Shown here piece after piece: positions 26,054-35,110 of a stretch of DNA of 64,000 nt (the stretch's first letter is position 1; each line of letters opens with the position of its first letter). A program made the position numbers and the translations under genes. The DNA comes from Berkiella sp964606325 (lineage in GTDB: Bacteria > Pseudomonadota > Gammaproteobacteria > Berkiellales > Berkiellaceae): contig CAZSGE010000009.1 in NCBI GenBank assembly GCA_964606325.1, positions 19,453-83,452 on the forward strand, written 5' to 3'. Below the pieces are notes generated by a model that worked only from the letters and a program-made list of their open reading frames with translations, was not told the DNA's origin and did not search any database.

Positions 26054-27301
26054 ATGATAGTAGAATTTAGAGTGCGTAACTATCGCTCTATAAAAGAAGA
26101 GCAGGTTTTAAGCCTTGTCGCTCAGAAAGACAAGGTTTATGCGGATACGCATATCATTAAAACAGGTATTGAATCTATTCCAGAGTTAGTTCAAAGCGCG
26201 GTTTTATACGGGCCGAATGCAAGCGGCAAAACTAACCTATTAAGAGCTTTAAGATATATGCAAGCCGTAGTTGCACAATCTGCAACCATTATGCAGGCAG
26301 GGGAAACCTTTAATGTTCAACCATTTAAATTAGACAGCAAAACTGAGCAAGAAGCTTCAGAATTTGAATTGACTTTTATTCATGATACAACTCGATATCA
26401 GTATGGTTTTAAATTAACTGCGGAAAGAATTCACGAGGAGTGGTTACTTGTTTATAAAAAATCTAAACCACAAGAATGGTTTACACGTCATTACGACTCA
26501 AGCAAAAATAAAGATAAATATAAATTAGGATCCCATCTAACTGGTCAGCGTAAACTCTGGCAAGAATCAACAAGAGCAAATGCTCTTTTCTTATCAACGG
26601 CCGTTAAATTAAATAGCGAGCAGTTACTTCCAATTTTTTCTTGCATAGCGAACGATATAATTATTTTTACTAGCGATCAATCACCAAATCCTGGTATTAC
26701 TACACAAATGCTTCAAGATAATGAATTAAATAGAACAATTACTTCTTTTTTGTTATCTGCAGATATTAATATTTCAAAAATAAGTATTTTAAAGAAAAAG
26801 GAACCGACTCATTCTGTGCAGTTGGATATACTCACAGGGCAGACAAAAAATTTTCAAAAACAAGAAGCTGAAATAATTAGCCCCCTTTTTCATCATAAAA
26901 ATGAAGACAAAGAGGTTGTTTTTGAATTTGCAGATGAATCTCATGGAACAAGACGCTTATTTAGTTATGCAGGTCCGATTTTAAAAATCCTTGAACAAGG
27001 ACAAACTTTAATAATTGATGAGCTTGATAGTAGCTTGCATCCTTTACTAGTAAAGCATTTAATAAATATGTTTCATGATCCAAAAATAAATACAAAAGGT
27101 GCACAATTAATTTTCAGCACCCATAATACTTCTTTACTTGATCAAAGTATTTTTAGGCGAGATCAAGTTTGGTTTGTTGAGAAAAAGCGAGATGGAGCTT
27201 CTACTCTTTATCCTCTTACCGATTTTAGTCCTAGAAAAAACGAAGCACTTGAATCTGGTTATTTAATGGGTCGCTATGGTTCAATTCCTTTATTGCCATA
27301 A
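26054..27301 (+). CDS. AAA15/21-type ATPase, AbiLi/RloA-like
   Basis: The product is 415 aa from the ATG at 26054 (MIVEFRVRNYRSIKEEQ; an upstream TTG at 26036 is weaker). Walker A is GPNASGKT (residues 53-60). Walker B is LIIDELDSSLHP, followed by an IFSTHNTSLL switch and an earlier ABC-like DESHGTRRLF segment, all typical of OLD/RecF-like anti-phage ATPases. It lies 20 bases upstream of an RloB-family gene. Such pairs are known as abortive infection or retron-linked defence modules (AbiL, RloAB). The DNA is visibly more AT-rich than the plsY and tsaD neighbours. Confidence 0.8.
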   Translation: MIVEFRVRNYRSIKEEQVLSLVAQKDKVYADTHIIKTGIESIPELVQSAVLYGPNASGKTNLLRALRYMQAVVAQSATIMQAGETFNVQPFKLDSKTEQEASEFELTFIHDTTRYQYGFKLTAERIHEEWLLVYKKSKPQEWFTRHYDSSKNKDKYKLGSHLTGQRKLWQESTRANALFLSTAVKLNSEQLLPIFSCIANDIIIFTSDQSPNPGITTQMLQDNELNRTITSFLLSADINISKISILKKKEPTHSVQLDILTGQTKNFQKQEAEIISPLFHHKNEDKEVVFEFADESHGTRRLFSYAGPILKILEQGQTLIIDELDSSLHPLLVKHLINMFHDPKINTKGAQLIFSTHNTSLLDQSIFRRDQVWFVEKKRDGASTLYPLTDFSPRKNEALESGYLMGRYGSIPLLP

Positions 27302-27321
27302 AATCAAATAGATGTAATTAA

Positions 27322-27987
27322 ATGAAATCACGAACTCGGAATAGTAAGGACTTTTTTCGTAAAACAGCAACTCGCTCAAGTTATGAACGTATATTAATTA
27401 TATGTGAAGGAAGTAAAACGGAGCCTAATTATTTTAATGAAATTAGAAAAGAATTTAATCTTAGCTCAACATCAATAAAAATATTACCCAGTGACTATGG
27501 TACTTCACCTAAGCAAATCGTGCAGTATGCTTATGATCTTTTTGTAAAAGGTGATCTGAGAAGGGGAATAAAGAAGGCTATTTTTGATAAAATATTTGTT
27601 GTATTTGACAGAGATCAACATGAATCATATGAAGAAGCTTTACGACTTTCGCAACAGTACAATTCCCTTGAGCTTAGAAATGATGAAAAAGCAATAATAG
27701 AGTTTAATGCAATAGTTTCAGTGCCGTGTTTTGAAATATGGCTCCTATTGCATTTTATTTTAATAAATAATCAGTTAGACCGAGATCTCGTATTAAAAAA
27801 ACTGTTAAAACATTTTCCTCAATATACAAAGGCTGGTACAAATAGTTTTTTTCAAACTAAGGACAGATTGACGACAGCTATGTTAAATTCATCTAAATTA
27901 AAAAGAACGTTCTCAAGAGACAATGGATTAGATCCATATACTGATGTGGGAGAACTCGTTCAGCTACTCATGAATTTAAAAAAATGA
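27322..27987 (+). CDS. RloB/AbiLii-family protein with TOPRIM-like motifs
   Basis: The product is 221 aa. ILIICEGSKTEPNYF (E29) and FVVFDRDQHE (D96-x-D98) make the E...DxD set of a TOPRIM-like nuclease fold, and CFEIWLLLHF is the typical RloB third motif. The family (PF13707 type) is found with AAA ATPases in restriction and abortive-infection loci. It is probably the effector nuclease acting with the preceding ATPase (inference). It is convergent with tsaD, with seven bases between. Confidence 0.8.
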   Translation: MKSRTRNSKDFFRKTATRSSYERILIICEGSKTEPNYFNEIRKEFNLSSTSIKILPSDYGTSPKQIVQYAYDLFVKGDLRRGIKKAIFDKIFVVFDRDQHESYEEALRLSQQYNSLELRNDEKAIIEFNAIVSVPCFEIWLLLHFILINNQLDRDLVLKKLLKHFPQYTKAGTNSFFQTKDRLTTAMLNSSKLKRTFSRDNGLDPYTDVGELVQLLMNLKK

Positions 27988-27994
27988 TAGTAGA

Positions 27995-28999
27995 CTAAGC
28001 AGATAGCTCATCCATTGGCCATCTGGCTCTGACATTAATCTTTAAATCTTCATTCTCACCCATGAGCAAACGTTGGCAACCCGCATAGGCAATCATGGCG
28101 CCATTGTCGGTGCAAAATAACGGTCTTGGGTAAAAGACTTTAAAGCCTTGTTTTTCACCTAAATCCGATAATGAGGTGCGCAATTTAAGATTTGCACCCA
28201 CGCCACCGGCAATAACCAATTGCTTCATGTTAGCTGCTTCAAGCGCGCGTAATGATTTCACAATTAAGGTGTCTATCACGGCTTGCTCAAAGCTTGCCGC
28301 AATGTCGTTTACGGTTTGTTCATCCAGTGTGCTTTTCGCAATCGCGTTGGCAACCGCCGTTTTGAGGCCGCTAAAACTAAAATCTAAGCCTTTGTTTAAC
28401 AGAGGGCGAGGAAAAGCAAAGCGCTCAGGGTTTCCGTGCATGGCTCTTTTGGCTAAATGCGGCCCGCCTGGGTAGGGTAAGCCTAAGAGCTTGGCTGTTT
28501 TATCAAAAGCTTCGCCGGCTGCATCGTCGATGGACTCACCCATAATTTCATAATCACCCAGGCAAGTGACTTTAATCAGCTGAGAGTGGCCGCCAGAGAC
28601 TAATAGGGCGACAAAAGGAAATTCAGGCTTATTTTCTTCCAGCATGGGTGCAAGGAGGTGCCCTTCCATGTGATGGACCCCCACAGCGGGACAGCCCCAA
28701 GCAAAACGAAGGCTTTGTGCAACAACGGCTCCAACCATTAATGCGCCAACCAATCCAGGACCTGCCGTATAGGCAATGCCGTCAATATCTTGGGGCGTAA
28801 CACCCGCTTCGCGCATAACGCCTTCAATCATAGGAAGGACCTTGCGGACATGATCTCGTGAGGCGAGCTCAGGCACCACGCCGCCATAGTCGGCGTGAGT
28901 TTTTTGGCTGAATAAATGATGTGCAAGTAATCCTGCTCTGCTATCATATATAGCAATCCCTGTTTCATCACAGGAAGTTTCAATGCCTAGAACGCGCAT
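27995..28999 (-). CDS. tsaD: tRNA N6-adenosine threonylcarbamoyltransferase TsaD
   Basis: The product is 334 aa, normal length. TsaD, with TsaB and TsaE, makes t6A37 in ANN-decoding tRNAs. N-terminal GIETSCDETGIA, metal-binding H110-M-E-G-H114 and the C-terminal VIAGGVGAN and CTDNGAMIA blocks are all present. It is divergent from rpsU, as in E. coli. Confidence 0.96.
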   Translation of the reverse strand: MRVLGIETSCDETGIAIYDSRAGLLAHHLFSQKTHADYGGVVPELASRDHVRKVLPMIEGVMREAGVTPQDIDGIAYTAGPGLVGALMVGAVVAQSLRFAWGCPAVGVHHMEGHLLAPMLEENKPEFPFVALLVSGGHSQLIKVTCLGDYEIMGESIDDAAGEAFDKTAKLLGLPYPGGPHLAKRAMHGNPERFAFPRPLLNKGLDFSFSGLKTAVANAIAKSTLDEQTVNDIAASFEQAVIDTLIVKSLRALEAANMKQLVIAGGVGANLKLRTSLSDLGEKQGFKVFYPRPLFCTDNGAMIAYAGCQRLLMGENEDLKINVRARWPMDELSA

Positions 29000-29116
29000 A
29001 GTGGTGCCTCACGGTTAGGGTAGGGAAGGTAAAAAACCTAGACCCCTACATTTTTCTGGTGATTCGTTGTAGAATGGCGCCCCACTGGGGTAATCCCTAG
29101 AATTTTTAAGCGCAGG

Positions 29117-29144
29117 TTGTATTGTCCATATTATGCTGTATAGT
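29117..29144 (+). promoter_or_regulatory. Candidate sigma-70 promoter for the rpsU operon
   Basis: TTGTAT (29117-29122) and TATAGT (29139-29144) are 16 bases apart, about 60 bases before the rpsU start, in the tsaD-rpsU divergent region. It is matched by eye only. Confidence 0.4.
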
Positions 29145-29204
29145 TCAATAGCCAGCTTAGGTTAATTTTTAAATTGTTAACTAAATAATGAGGTTAGTGT
29201 ATTC

Positions 29205-29480
29205 ATGCCAGGAATTAAGGTACGCGATAATGAGGGGTTTGATTCGGCCATTCGCCGTTTTAAACGTGTTGTAGAAAAATCTGGCATTTTGTCAGAAATG
29301 CGTCGTCGTGAATTTCATGAAACGCCCTCAGAAAAGAAGAAGCGTGCTCTTGCTGCAGCTATTAAACGCTTTCGTAAAAAGCAAATGCGTGAAGTGAAAG
29401 GCGAGAAAGAACGCGGTGGTCGAGCTGGTGGCGGTGCTAGCAGCAGCGGTAATAGCGGCGGACGTGGTCGTCAGCACTAA
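29205..29480 (+). CDS. rpsU: 30S ribosomal protein S21 with Gly-rich tail
   Basis: The product is 91 aa. Residues 1-70 are standard S21 (PGIKVRDNEGFDSAIRRFKRVVEKSG, EKKKRALAAAIKRFRKKQ). About 20 extra residues, rich in Gly, Ser and Arg (GGRAGGGASSSGNSGGRGR), follow; most S21 proteins end near 71. It is first of the rpsU-yqeY-dnaG-rpoD cluster. Confidence 0.93.
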   Translation: MPGIKVRDNEGFDSAIRRFKRVVEKSGILSEMRRREFHETPSEKKKRALAAAIKRFRKKQMREVKGEKERGGRAGGGASSSGNSGGRGRQH

Positions 29481-29544
29481 GCATTAATCGCTTTTTTATA
29501 AAACAATACGGATTTTAGCCCATTGGCTCTCTTGGGGTGCTTGC

Positions 29545-30009
29545 ATGTCGAATAAGACAATTAAAGAACAAGTTACGGAACAAATGAAAGCAGCAATGAG
29601 AGCCCAAGAAAAAGAGCGCCTCGGCGTTATTCGTCTTATTCTTTCTGAATTCAAACGTATTGAAGTCGACGAGCGGATTGTCTTAGATGAGACCCGCGAG
29701 TTGGCTGTGCTTGATAAAATGCAAAAGCAGCGTCGTGATTCTATTGAGCAGTTCACTGCTGCAGGACGTGCTGAATTAGCAGAAAAAGAACAATACGAGA
29801 TTGAAATCATTCAATCTTTTATGCCGCAAGCTTTGACCGAGCAAGAGATTCAACAATTAGTCGATGAAGCTATTTCTCAAAGCAGTGCTCATTCGATGCA
29901 AGATATGGCCAAAGTCATGGCCATTTTGAAACCAAAACTGCAGGGTCGTGCTGATATGGGCAAAGTAAGCGCAACGATTAAAGCCTTACTTGGTAAAGCT
30001 CAAGGCTAG
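29545..30009 (+). CDS. GatB/YqeY domain protein
   Basis: The product is 154 aa. The YqeY family resembles the tRNA-binding tail of GatB; its cellular role is uncertain. Features are KEQVTEQMKAAMRAQEKERLGVIRLI, then the helical tail with VSATIKALL. It lies between rpsU and dnaG, its usual place in gammaproteobacteria. Confidence 0.92.
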   Translation: MSNKTIKEQVTEQMKAAMRAQEKERLGVIRLILSEFKRIEVDERIVLDETRELAVLDKMQKQRRDSIEQFTAAGRAELAEKEQYEIEIIQSFMPQALTEQEIQQLVDEAISQSSAHSMQDMAKVMAILKPKLQGRADMGKVSATIKALLGKAQG

Positions 30010-30032
30010 CGTTGTGATGAAGGGAAAAAGGC

Positions 30033-31796
30033 ATGTCAGGACATGGGCGAATTCCCGATAGTTTTATCGAAAGCTTACTTGCTAAAACCGATATTATTTC
30101 TGTTATTCAAGAAAGCGTTAAATTAAAGAGAAATGGGGCCAACTATAGCGCTTGCTGCCCCTTTCACAATGAAAAAACCCCCTCGTTTACCGTTAGTCAA
30201 ACCAAACAGTTTTATCACTGTTTTGGTTGCTCAGCCCATGGCGATGCCATTCGATTTTTAATGGATTACCAATCGCTCAATTTCGTGGATGCTGTTGAAC
30301 GTTTAGCAGCGCGTGTTGGTTTAACGGTGCCTAAAGATCCCTTAGATGTTGCTAAAGCCCAAATAAAACAATCTACCACCATGGTATTAAAACGCTGTGC
30401 GGATTTTTATGCCGATCAATTAAAAAATCATGCGGATGCCAAAGTGGCCGTCGATTATCTCAAAAAGCGCGGTTTGACAGGCTTAATAGCAAAGCAATTT
30501 AATTTAGGATTTGCGCCAGCAGGTTGGCAAAATTTACTGGCTACTTTCACGGATGCGGATTCTCTCAAGTTGCTCGAAGAATCGGGGATGATCATTCGCC
30601 ACAAAGAGGGGCGATTATATGACCGATTTCGTGAGCGCATTATGTTTCCCATTCGCGATAGACGTGGGGATGTCATTGGCTTTGGCGCCAGGGTCATGGA
30701 TAAAAGTCAGCCCAAATATTTAAATTCCCCTGAATCCCCCGTATTTCAAAAAAGTTATTGTTTATACGGCATTTATGAAGCCCTTCAAACCAAAAAATGG
30801 CAAACCGCCATTGTGGTTGAAGGCTACATGGATGTGGTGGCGCTCGCTCAAATGGGGGTGAGCGGGGCTGTGGCAACGCTTGGTACAGCTATCACCAGTC
30901 ATCATTTAAATATTTTATTTCATCATGTGTCTGAGGTTGTGTTTTGTTTTGATGGTGATAAGGCAGGCCAAGGGGCCGCTTGGAAAGCTTTACAATTAAC
31001 GCTTGGCGCTTTAACCGAAGGTCGCCAAGCACGCTTTGTCTTTTTGCCACAAGGCGATGATCCAGATTCCTATGTGCGTCAACATGGCGCAAGTGCTTTT
31101 TTGGCTTTAGTGAAAAATGGCATGTCATTATCAGAATATTTTTTTGCTACCCTTAGTCAAAAAATTGTTCCTGATTCTGTGGATAGTCGCGCCCATTTAG
31201 CGAGTGTGGCAAGACCATTGATAGAGACAATTCCTCAAGGTATCTTCAAAGAAATGATGTATGAACAATTAGCCACCATTGTTTCAAGCACGCCACAAGT
31301 GGTACGAGGCGAGAAAGCCTTTCGTAGCTTTTATTCTCCTAAAGGGCATACGAGGATTAAAATCGCGCCACCGCCTCAGCCCATGGAAACAGCGTTTGTG
31401 GCAGCGGCTTTATTACTTCGTGAGCCACCATTACATGCGCATATTGCTGCACAGTCTGTCGTTTTTAAAGAAATTCATGCGCCTGGCATTGAACTATTTC
31501 ATTTTCTTTGTGCTCTCCTTGTTCAAGATGCATCACTAGACCAAGCTGCCTTACGACAAAAATTAATAGAAAATAAATTTGATCTTGATCGATTAAAAGC
31601 ATGCGAAACGAAGGTTGCAATGATTCCAACTGAAGGCCTAGAAGCAGAGTTTTTAGGGGCTATTAAACGATTAGAGGTGGTAGGTCGGGAACAAATGATG
31701 GAAAAATTGATTCTAAAAGCTAAGAATACGGAACTTTCAGAACAAGAGAAACAATGCTTGAAAGAATTTTTGCAATCTAGGGAATCAATTGGCTAG
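30033..31796 (+). CDS. dnaG: DNA primase
   Basis: The product is 587 aa. DnaG makes RNA primers for replication. It has an N-terminal CHC2 zinc finger (CCPFHNEKTPSFTV and YHCFGCSAHGD), then the RNA polymerase domain with the TOPRIM core (VVEGYMDVVAL with the catalytic Glu, and FCFDGDKAG with DxD), and a C-terminal helicase-binding domain. It starts 23 bases after the YqeY stop. Confidence 0.96.
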   Translation: MSGHGRIPDSFIESLLAKTDIISVIQESVKLKRNGANYSACCPFHNEKTPSFTVSQTKQFYHCFGCSAHGDAIRFLMDYQSLNFVDAVERLAARVGLTVPKDPLDVAKAQIKQSTTMVLKRCADFYADQLKNHADAKVAVDYLKKRGLTGLIAKQFNLGFAPAGWQNLLATFTDADSLKLLEESGMIIRHKEGRLYDRFRERIMFPIRDRRGDVIGFGARVMDKSQPKYLNSPESPVFQKSYCLYGIYEALQTKKWQTAIVVEGYMDVVALAQMGVSGAVATLGTAITSHHLNILFHHVSEVVFCFDGDKAGQGAAWKALQLTLGALTEGRQARFVFLPQGDDPDSYVRQHGASAFLALVKNGMSLSEYFFATLSQKIVPDSVDSRAHLASVARPLIETIPQGIFKEMMYEQLATIVSSTPQVVRGEKAFRSFYSPKGHTRIKIAPPPQPMETAFVAAALLLREPPLHAHIAAQSVVFKEIHAPGIELFHFLCALLVQDASLDQAALRQKLIENKFDLDRLKACETKVAMIPTEGLEAEFLGAIKRLEVVGREQMMEKLILKAKNTELSEQEKQCLKEFLQSRESIG

Positions 31797-31955
31797 TTCA
31801 CAATCTAAATAGTTAAGAGGCCAGTTAATAAGCCTCAAATGCGGGGAACTCAACGGATTATTGGGAATGGATACTGACATATGGCACTAGCTTAAAGGTT
31901 AAATAGAAGATAGAATTGTCGGTTACCCTCGCGGACACAGAATTTGAAAAAAAGT

Positions 31956-33938
31956 ATGAGTAATAAGTTGCAGACCAAGGTAGCTCCCACTATGAATTAT
32001 GTTGATCAAGAGCAGCAAGCAGCAACACAACTGCAAGACTTAATTGCAGCTGGGAAAGAAAAGGGGTACCTCACTTATGCCGAAGTGAGTGACTTGCTGC
32101 CGTATCATATTGTGGATCCTGAACAAGTCGAAGACATCATTGCCATGATAAATGACATGGGAATTGATGTTTATGAAGAAGCACCCGATGAGGATGCATT
32201 AAATCTTTCCGACACCGTTGCTGAAGACGACGATATGGCACGCGAAGCGGCCGTTGAAGCACTCGCCTTTGCTTCCTCTGATAGTGAATTCGGACGAACA
32301 ACTGATCCTGTTAGAATGTACATGCGGGAAATGGGTACAGTAGAGCTCCTGACCCGCCAAGGTGAGATTGAAATCGCCAAGCGAATTGAAGTCGGCTTGC
32401 GCCAAGTATTAAGCTCGCTTGCAGCCTATTCACCTAACATTGCTTATATCCTCAAAGAATATGATCGTTACCTGGCCGATCAAATTCGCCTCGGTGATAT
32501 TATCAGCGGTTTTGTACAAAGCGATGACGAAGTTGCTGAAATACCTGCACTTGTTGAATTGCCTGTCGATGCAGAATTTGTGCCCCCTGGTGCGGATTTA
32601 GACGATGAAGCTCTGGTTGTTGCTCCTCCTGGTGCGCCTGGTGTCGTTGTTGGTGAAGACGGCGCAGATGGTGAAGAATCTGAATTAGAATCAGGCCCTG
32701 ATCCGGAATTAGCGGCGCAGCACTTTACCAAGTTGCGCGAAGCTTATACCAAAGTGATTGAGTCTGAGAAGAAACATGGTTTAGATCACCCAGAAACCAC
32801 TCAGCATTATCAAGAATTAGCGGATGTATTTGCTTGCTTTAAGATTGTGCCACGTCTTTTTGAAGAGCTAGTTGGTTTTATGCGTAAAATGTTGGAAGAC
32901 ATTCGTGTGCATGAAAAAGGCGTGATGGCTTTATGTGTTTATAAAGGCAAAATGCCACGCCAAGCTTTTGTGACCAGTTTTCCTGGTAATGAAATTAATA
33001 CAAAATGGATTGATGAGCAAATTGAGCAAAACAAACCTTACTCCAATGAGTTTAAAAAGGTTAGAGAAGATGTTATCAATCATCAAGAGCAACTGCGAGC
33101 ATTAGAAAATCAAGCTGGCCGCTCTATTGTGGCTATCAAAGAATTGCATCGAAATATGTCGATTGGTGAAGCCAAAGCTCGACGCGCCAAAAAAGAAATG
33201 GTGGAAGCAAACCTTCGCTTGGTTATCTCTATTGCCAAAAAATACACTAACCGTGGTTTACAGTTCTTGGATCTCATTCAAGAAGGTAACATCGGTTTGA
33301 TGAAAGCAGTTGATAAATTCGAATACCGCCGTGGTTATAAGTTCTCAACCTATGCAACATGGTGGATTCGTCAGGCGATTACACGTTCAATTGCCGACCA
33401 AGCGCGTACCATTCGTATCCCTGTACACATGATTGAAACCATCAATAAGTTAAATCGTGTTGCAAGACAAATGTTGCAAGAAATGGGTCGTGAGCCAACA
33501 CCAGAAGAATTAGGCAAACGCATGGGCATGCCGGAAGACAAAATCCGCAAAGTGCTCAAGATTGCCAAAGAGCCTATTTCAATGGAAACTCCTATTGGTG
33601 ATGATGAAGATTCACACCTAGGCGACTTTATCGAAGATACCGTGATAGCATCCCCAGCTGATTCTGCGACCACTGCCGGCTTAAGAGAAGCGACTAGACG
33701 TATACTTTCTACGTTGACCGCAAGAGAAGCCAAAGTGTTACGCATGCGATTTGGTATTGATATGAATACCGATCACACGTTAGAAGAAGTGGGTAAGCAA
33801 TTTGATGTAACACGTGAACGTATTCGTCAGATCGAAGCGAAAGCCTTACGTAAATTGCGTCAGCCAAGTCGTGCTGATGACTTGCGTAGCTTCTTAGTTG
33901 ATGGTGATGACGAAGAAGAACAACATCCGTTGAAGTAA
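31956..33938 (+). CDS. rpoD: RNA polymerase primary sigma factor RpoD (sigma-70)
   Basis: The product is about 660 aa. Region 1.1 (GKEKGYLTYAEVSDLLPYHIV), an acidic non-conserved region (residues about 190-260), region 2 (LRLVISIAKKYTNRGLQFLDLIQEGNIGLMKAV, YKFSTYATWWIRQAI), region 3, and region 4 (TLEEVGKQFDVTRERIRQIEAKALRKLR) are complete. An ATG at 31956 is listed; a TTG at 31944 and an ATG at 31992 are also in frame, and the latter fits the E. coli length best. A 147-base gap before it may hold its own promoter. Confidence 0.96.
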   Translation: MSNKLQTKVAPTMNYVDQEQQAATQLQDLIAAGKEKGYLTYAEVSDLLPYHIVDPEQVEDIIAMINDMGIDVYEEAPDEDALNLSDTVAEDDDMAREAAVEALAFASSDSEFGRTTDPVRMYMREMGTVELLTRQGEIEIAKRIEVGLRQVLSSLAAYSPNIAYILKEYDRYLADQIRLGDIISGFVQSDDEVAEIPALVELPVDAEFVPPGADLDDEALVVAPPGAPGVVVGEDGADGEESELESGPDPELAAQHFTKLREAYTKVIESEKKHGLDHPETTQHYQELADVFACFKIVPRLFEELVGFMRKMLEDIRVHEKGVMALCVYKGKMPRQAFVTSFPGNEINTKWIDEQIEQNKPYSNEFKKVREDVINHQEQLRALENQAGRSIVAIKELHRNMSIGEAKARRAKKEMVEANLRLVISIAKKYTNRGLQFLDLIQEGNIGLMKAVDKFEYRRGYKFSTYATWWIRQAITRSIADQARTIRIPVHMIETINKLNRVARQMLQEMGREPTPEELGKRMGMPEDKIRKVLKIAKEPISMETPIGDDEDSHLGDFIEDTVIASPADSATTAGLREATRRILSTLTAREAKVLRMRFGIDMNTDHTLEEVGKQFDVTRERIRQIEAKALRKLRQPSRADDLRSFLVDGDDEEEQHPLK

Positions 33939-33972
33939 TTCACAGTTATCATTATAATTTCGTGTGATTTTA

Positions 33973-34000
33973 GGGCCGGCCACCAAAACCGGCCCTTTTT
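33973..34000 (+). terminator. Rho-independent terminator after rpoD
   Basis: GGGCCGG (33973-33979) pairs with CCGGCCC (33989-33995) and is followed directly by TTTTT. It lies 35 bases after the rpoD stop. Confidence 0.92.
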
Positions 34001-34038
34001 ATGGGGGTGGCTAACCAACCACCTCCTGAACTCTCTTC

Positions 34039-34112
34039 GGGCCCATAGCTCAGTTGGTTAGAGCAGAGGACTCATAATCCTTTGGTCCTAGGTTCAAGTC
34101 CTAGTGGGCCCA
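34039..34112 (+). tRNA. ileX: tRNA-Ile (CAU anticodon, lysidine type) or tRNA-Met
   Basis: It folds as a 74-nt cloverleaf. The 7-bp acceptor stem is GGGCCCA with TGGGCCC. The D arm contains AGCTCAGTTGGTTAGAGC, the anticodon arm ACTCATAATC reads CAU, and the T arm has the CTAGG/CCTAG stem around TTCAAGT. Strong similarity to E. coli ileX and the position after rpoD favour tRNA-Ile2, which decodes AUA after lysidine modification by TilS. CCA is not encoded (ACTA follows). Confidence 0.9.
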
Positions 34113-34146
34113 CTAATTTTTCTAATCAATTAATACCCTTTTGTAG

Positions 34147-34172
34147 GGTGGACAAAGCGAAGTCTGTCCACC
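34147..34172. repeat. Dispersed palindrome with AAGCGAAG core
   Basis: GGTGGACA (34147-34154) pairs with TGTCCACC (34165-34172) around AAGCGAAGTC. The same core (CAAAGCGAAG) sits in the palindrome at 36539-36582. Confidence 0.6.
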
Positions 34173-34301
34173 ATCTTAAGATTCAATTTAATAAACATTT
34201 TTTGTAATCTTTGATTTGCATGCAAATGGTCAAAACGTTATCGCTTGACGTTTGTCTTCATGGTGTTGATGATGTATGAAATTTTCGTAGGAGTGGCTGC
34301 C

Positions 34302-35051
34302 ATGCAATTTAAAAATAAGAAAATAATCATCACCGGTGGATCAAGTGGCATCGGTGAGGCAACGGCAAAGCTCTTTGCCGAACAAGGAGCAATTGTCTAC
34401 AACCTAGATTACAAAACCCCTGATTATAAGCATGACGCTATATTGACCTATTTTTGTGATGTAACAGATTATAAGGCAATAGAGGCGACATTAAGTGAAA
34501 TAATCGCTAAAGAAAGCGCGATAGATTTTCTGTTTGCTAATGCAGGTGCCCATTTATTTGCCAATATTGAGGATACTACGCTGGAAGATATCGATAGGAT
34601 AATTAATGTGAATCTTAAGGGGACTTATTACATTCTCAAATCCGTGATTCCGTTTATGAAAAAAGAAAATAAAGGAAGCATTGTCTTATGTGGATCGGAT
34701 CAATCTCTTGTCGGTAAAGGAGGCAGCTCTATTTATGGCGTCACTAAAGCAGCCATAGGACAATTAACCAAAAGTACCGCAATTGATTATGCAAAATATA
34801 ACATTAGGGTTAATTGTATTTGTCCTGGCACCATAGATACGCCACTTTACCACCATGCCGTAAAAACTTATTCGGAAAAAACAGCCGTTTCCAAAGAGCA
34901 AGTTTACGAGTCATTAGCCAAGGCCCAGCCTATTCAACGCGTTGGAACCGCCTCCGAGGTGGCAAATGTCGTGGCGTTCTTGTTGTCTGACGATGCGGCT
35001 TTTATGACTGGCGCTTTAATTAGTGTAGATGGTGGGTATACTGCGCAATAG
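34302..35051 (+). CDS. Short-chain dehydrogenase/reductase (SDR)
   Basis: The product is 249 aa from the ATG at 34302, chosen for the TAGGAG site nine bases upstream; the frame is open to 34245. The classical SDR pattern is TGGSSGIGEA (NAD(P) binding), NAG in FLFANAGAH, catalytic Ser in VLCGSDQS, YGVTK (Tyr and Lys) and a C-terminal ISVDGGYTAQ. The Asp in YNLDYK after the second strand suggests NAD preference. The substrate is unknown. It is the first gene after the tRNA, possibly at an island edge. Confidence 0.88.
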   Translation: MQFKNKKIIITGGSSGIGEATAKLFAEQGAIVYNLDYKTPDYKHDAILTYFCDVTDYKAIEATLSEIIAKESAIDFLFANAGAHLFANIEDTTLEDIDRIINVNLKGTYYILKSVIPFMKKENKGSIVLCGSDQSLVGKGGSSIYGVTKAAIGQLTKSTAIDYAKYNIRVNCICPGTIDTPLYHHAVKTYSEKTAVSKEQVYESLAKAQPIQRVGTASEVANVVAFLLSDDAAFMTGALISVDGGYTAQ

Positions 35052-35110
35052 CAAACTCAGTTTCTTCAATAAAAAGGCGGACACGCTACGCTATTAATAT
35101 CAGTTGCACA

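Noticed and set aside
26054..27987. Retron defence system
   Set aside because: No reverse transcriptase or msr-msd-like RNA is visible; only the ATPase and RloB-like genes are present.
31944..31955. TTG start for rpoD
   Set aside because: ATG codons at 31956 and 31992 are better starts; the TTG has no clear ribosome site.
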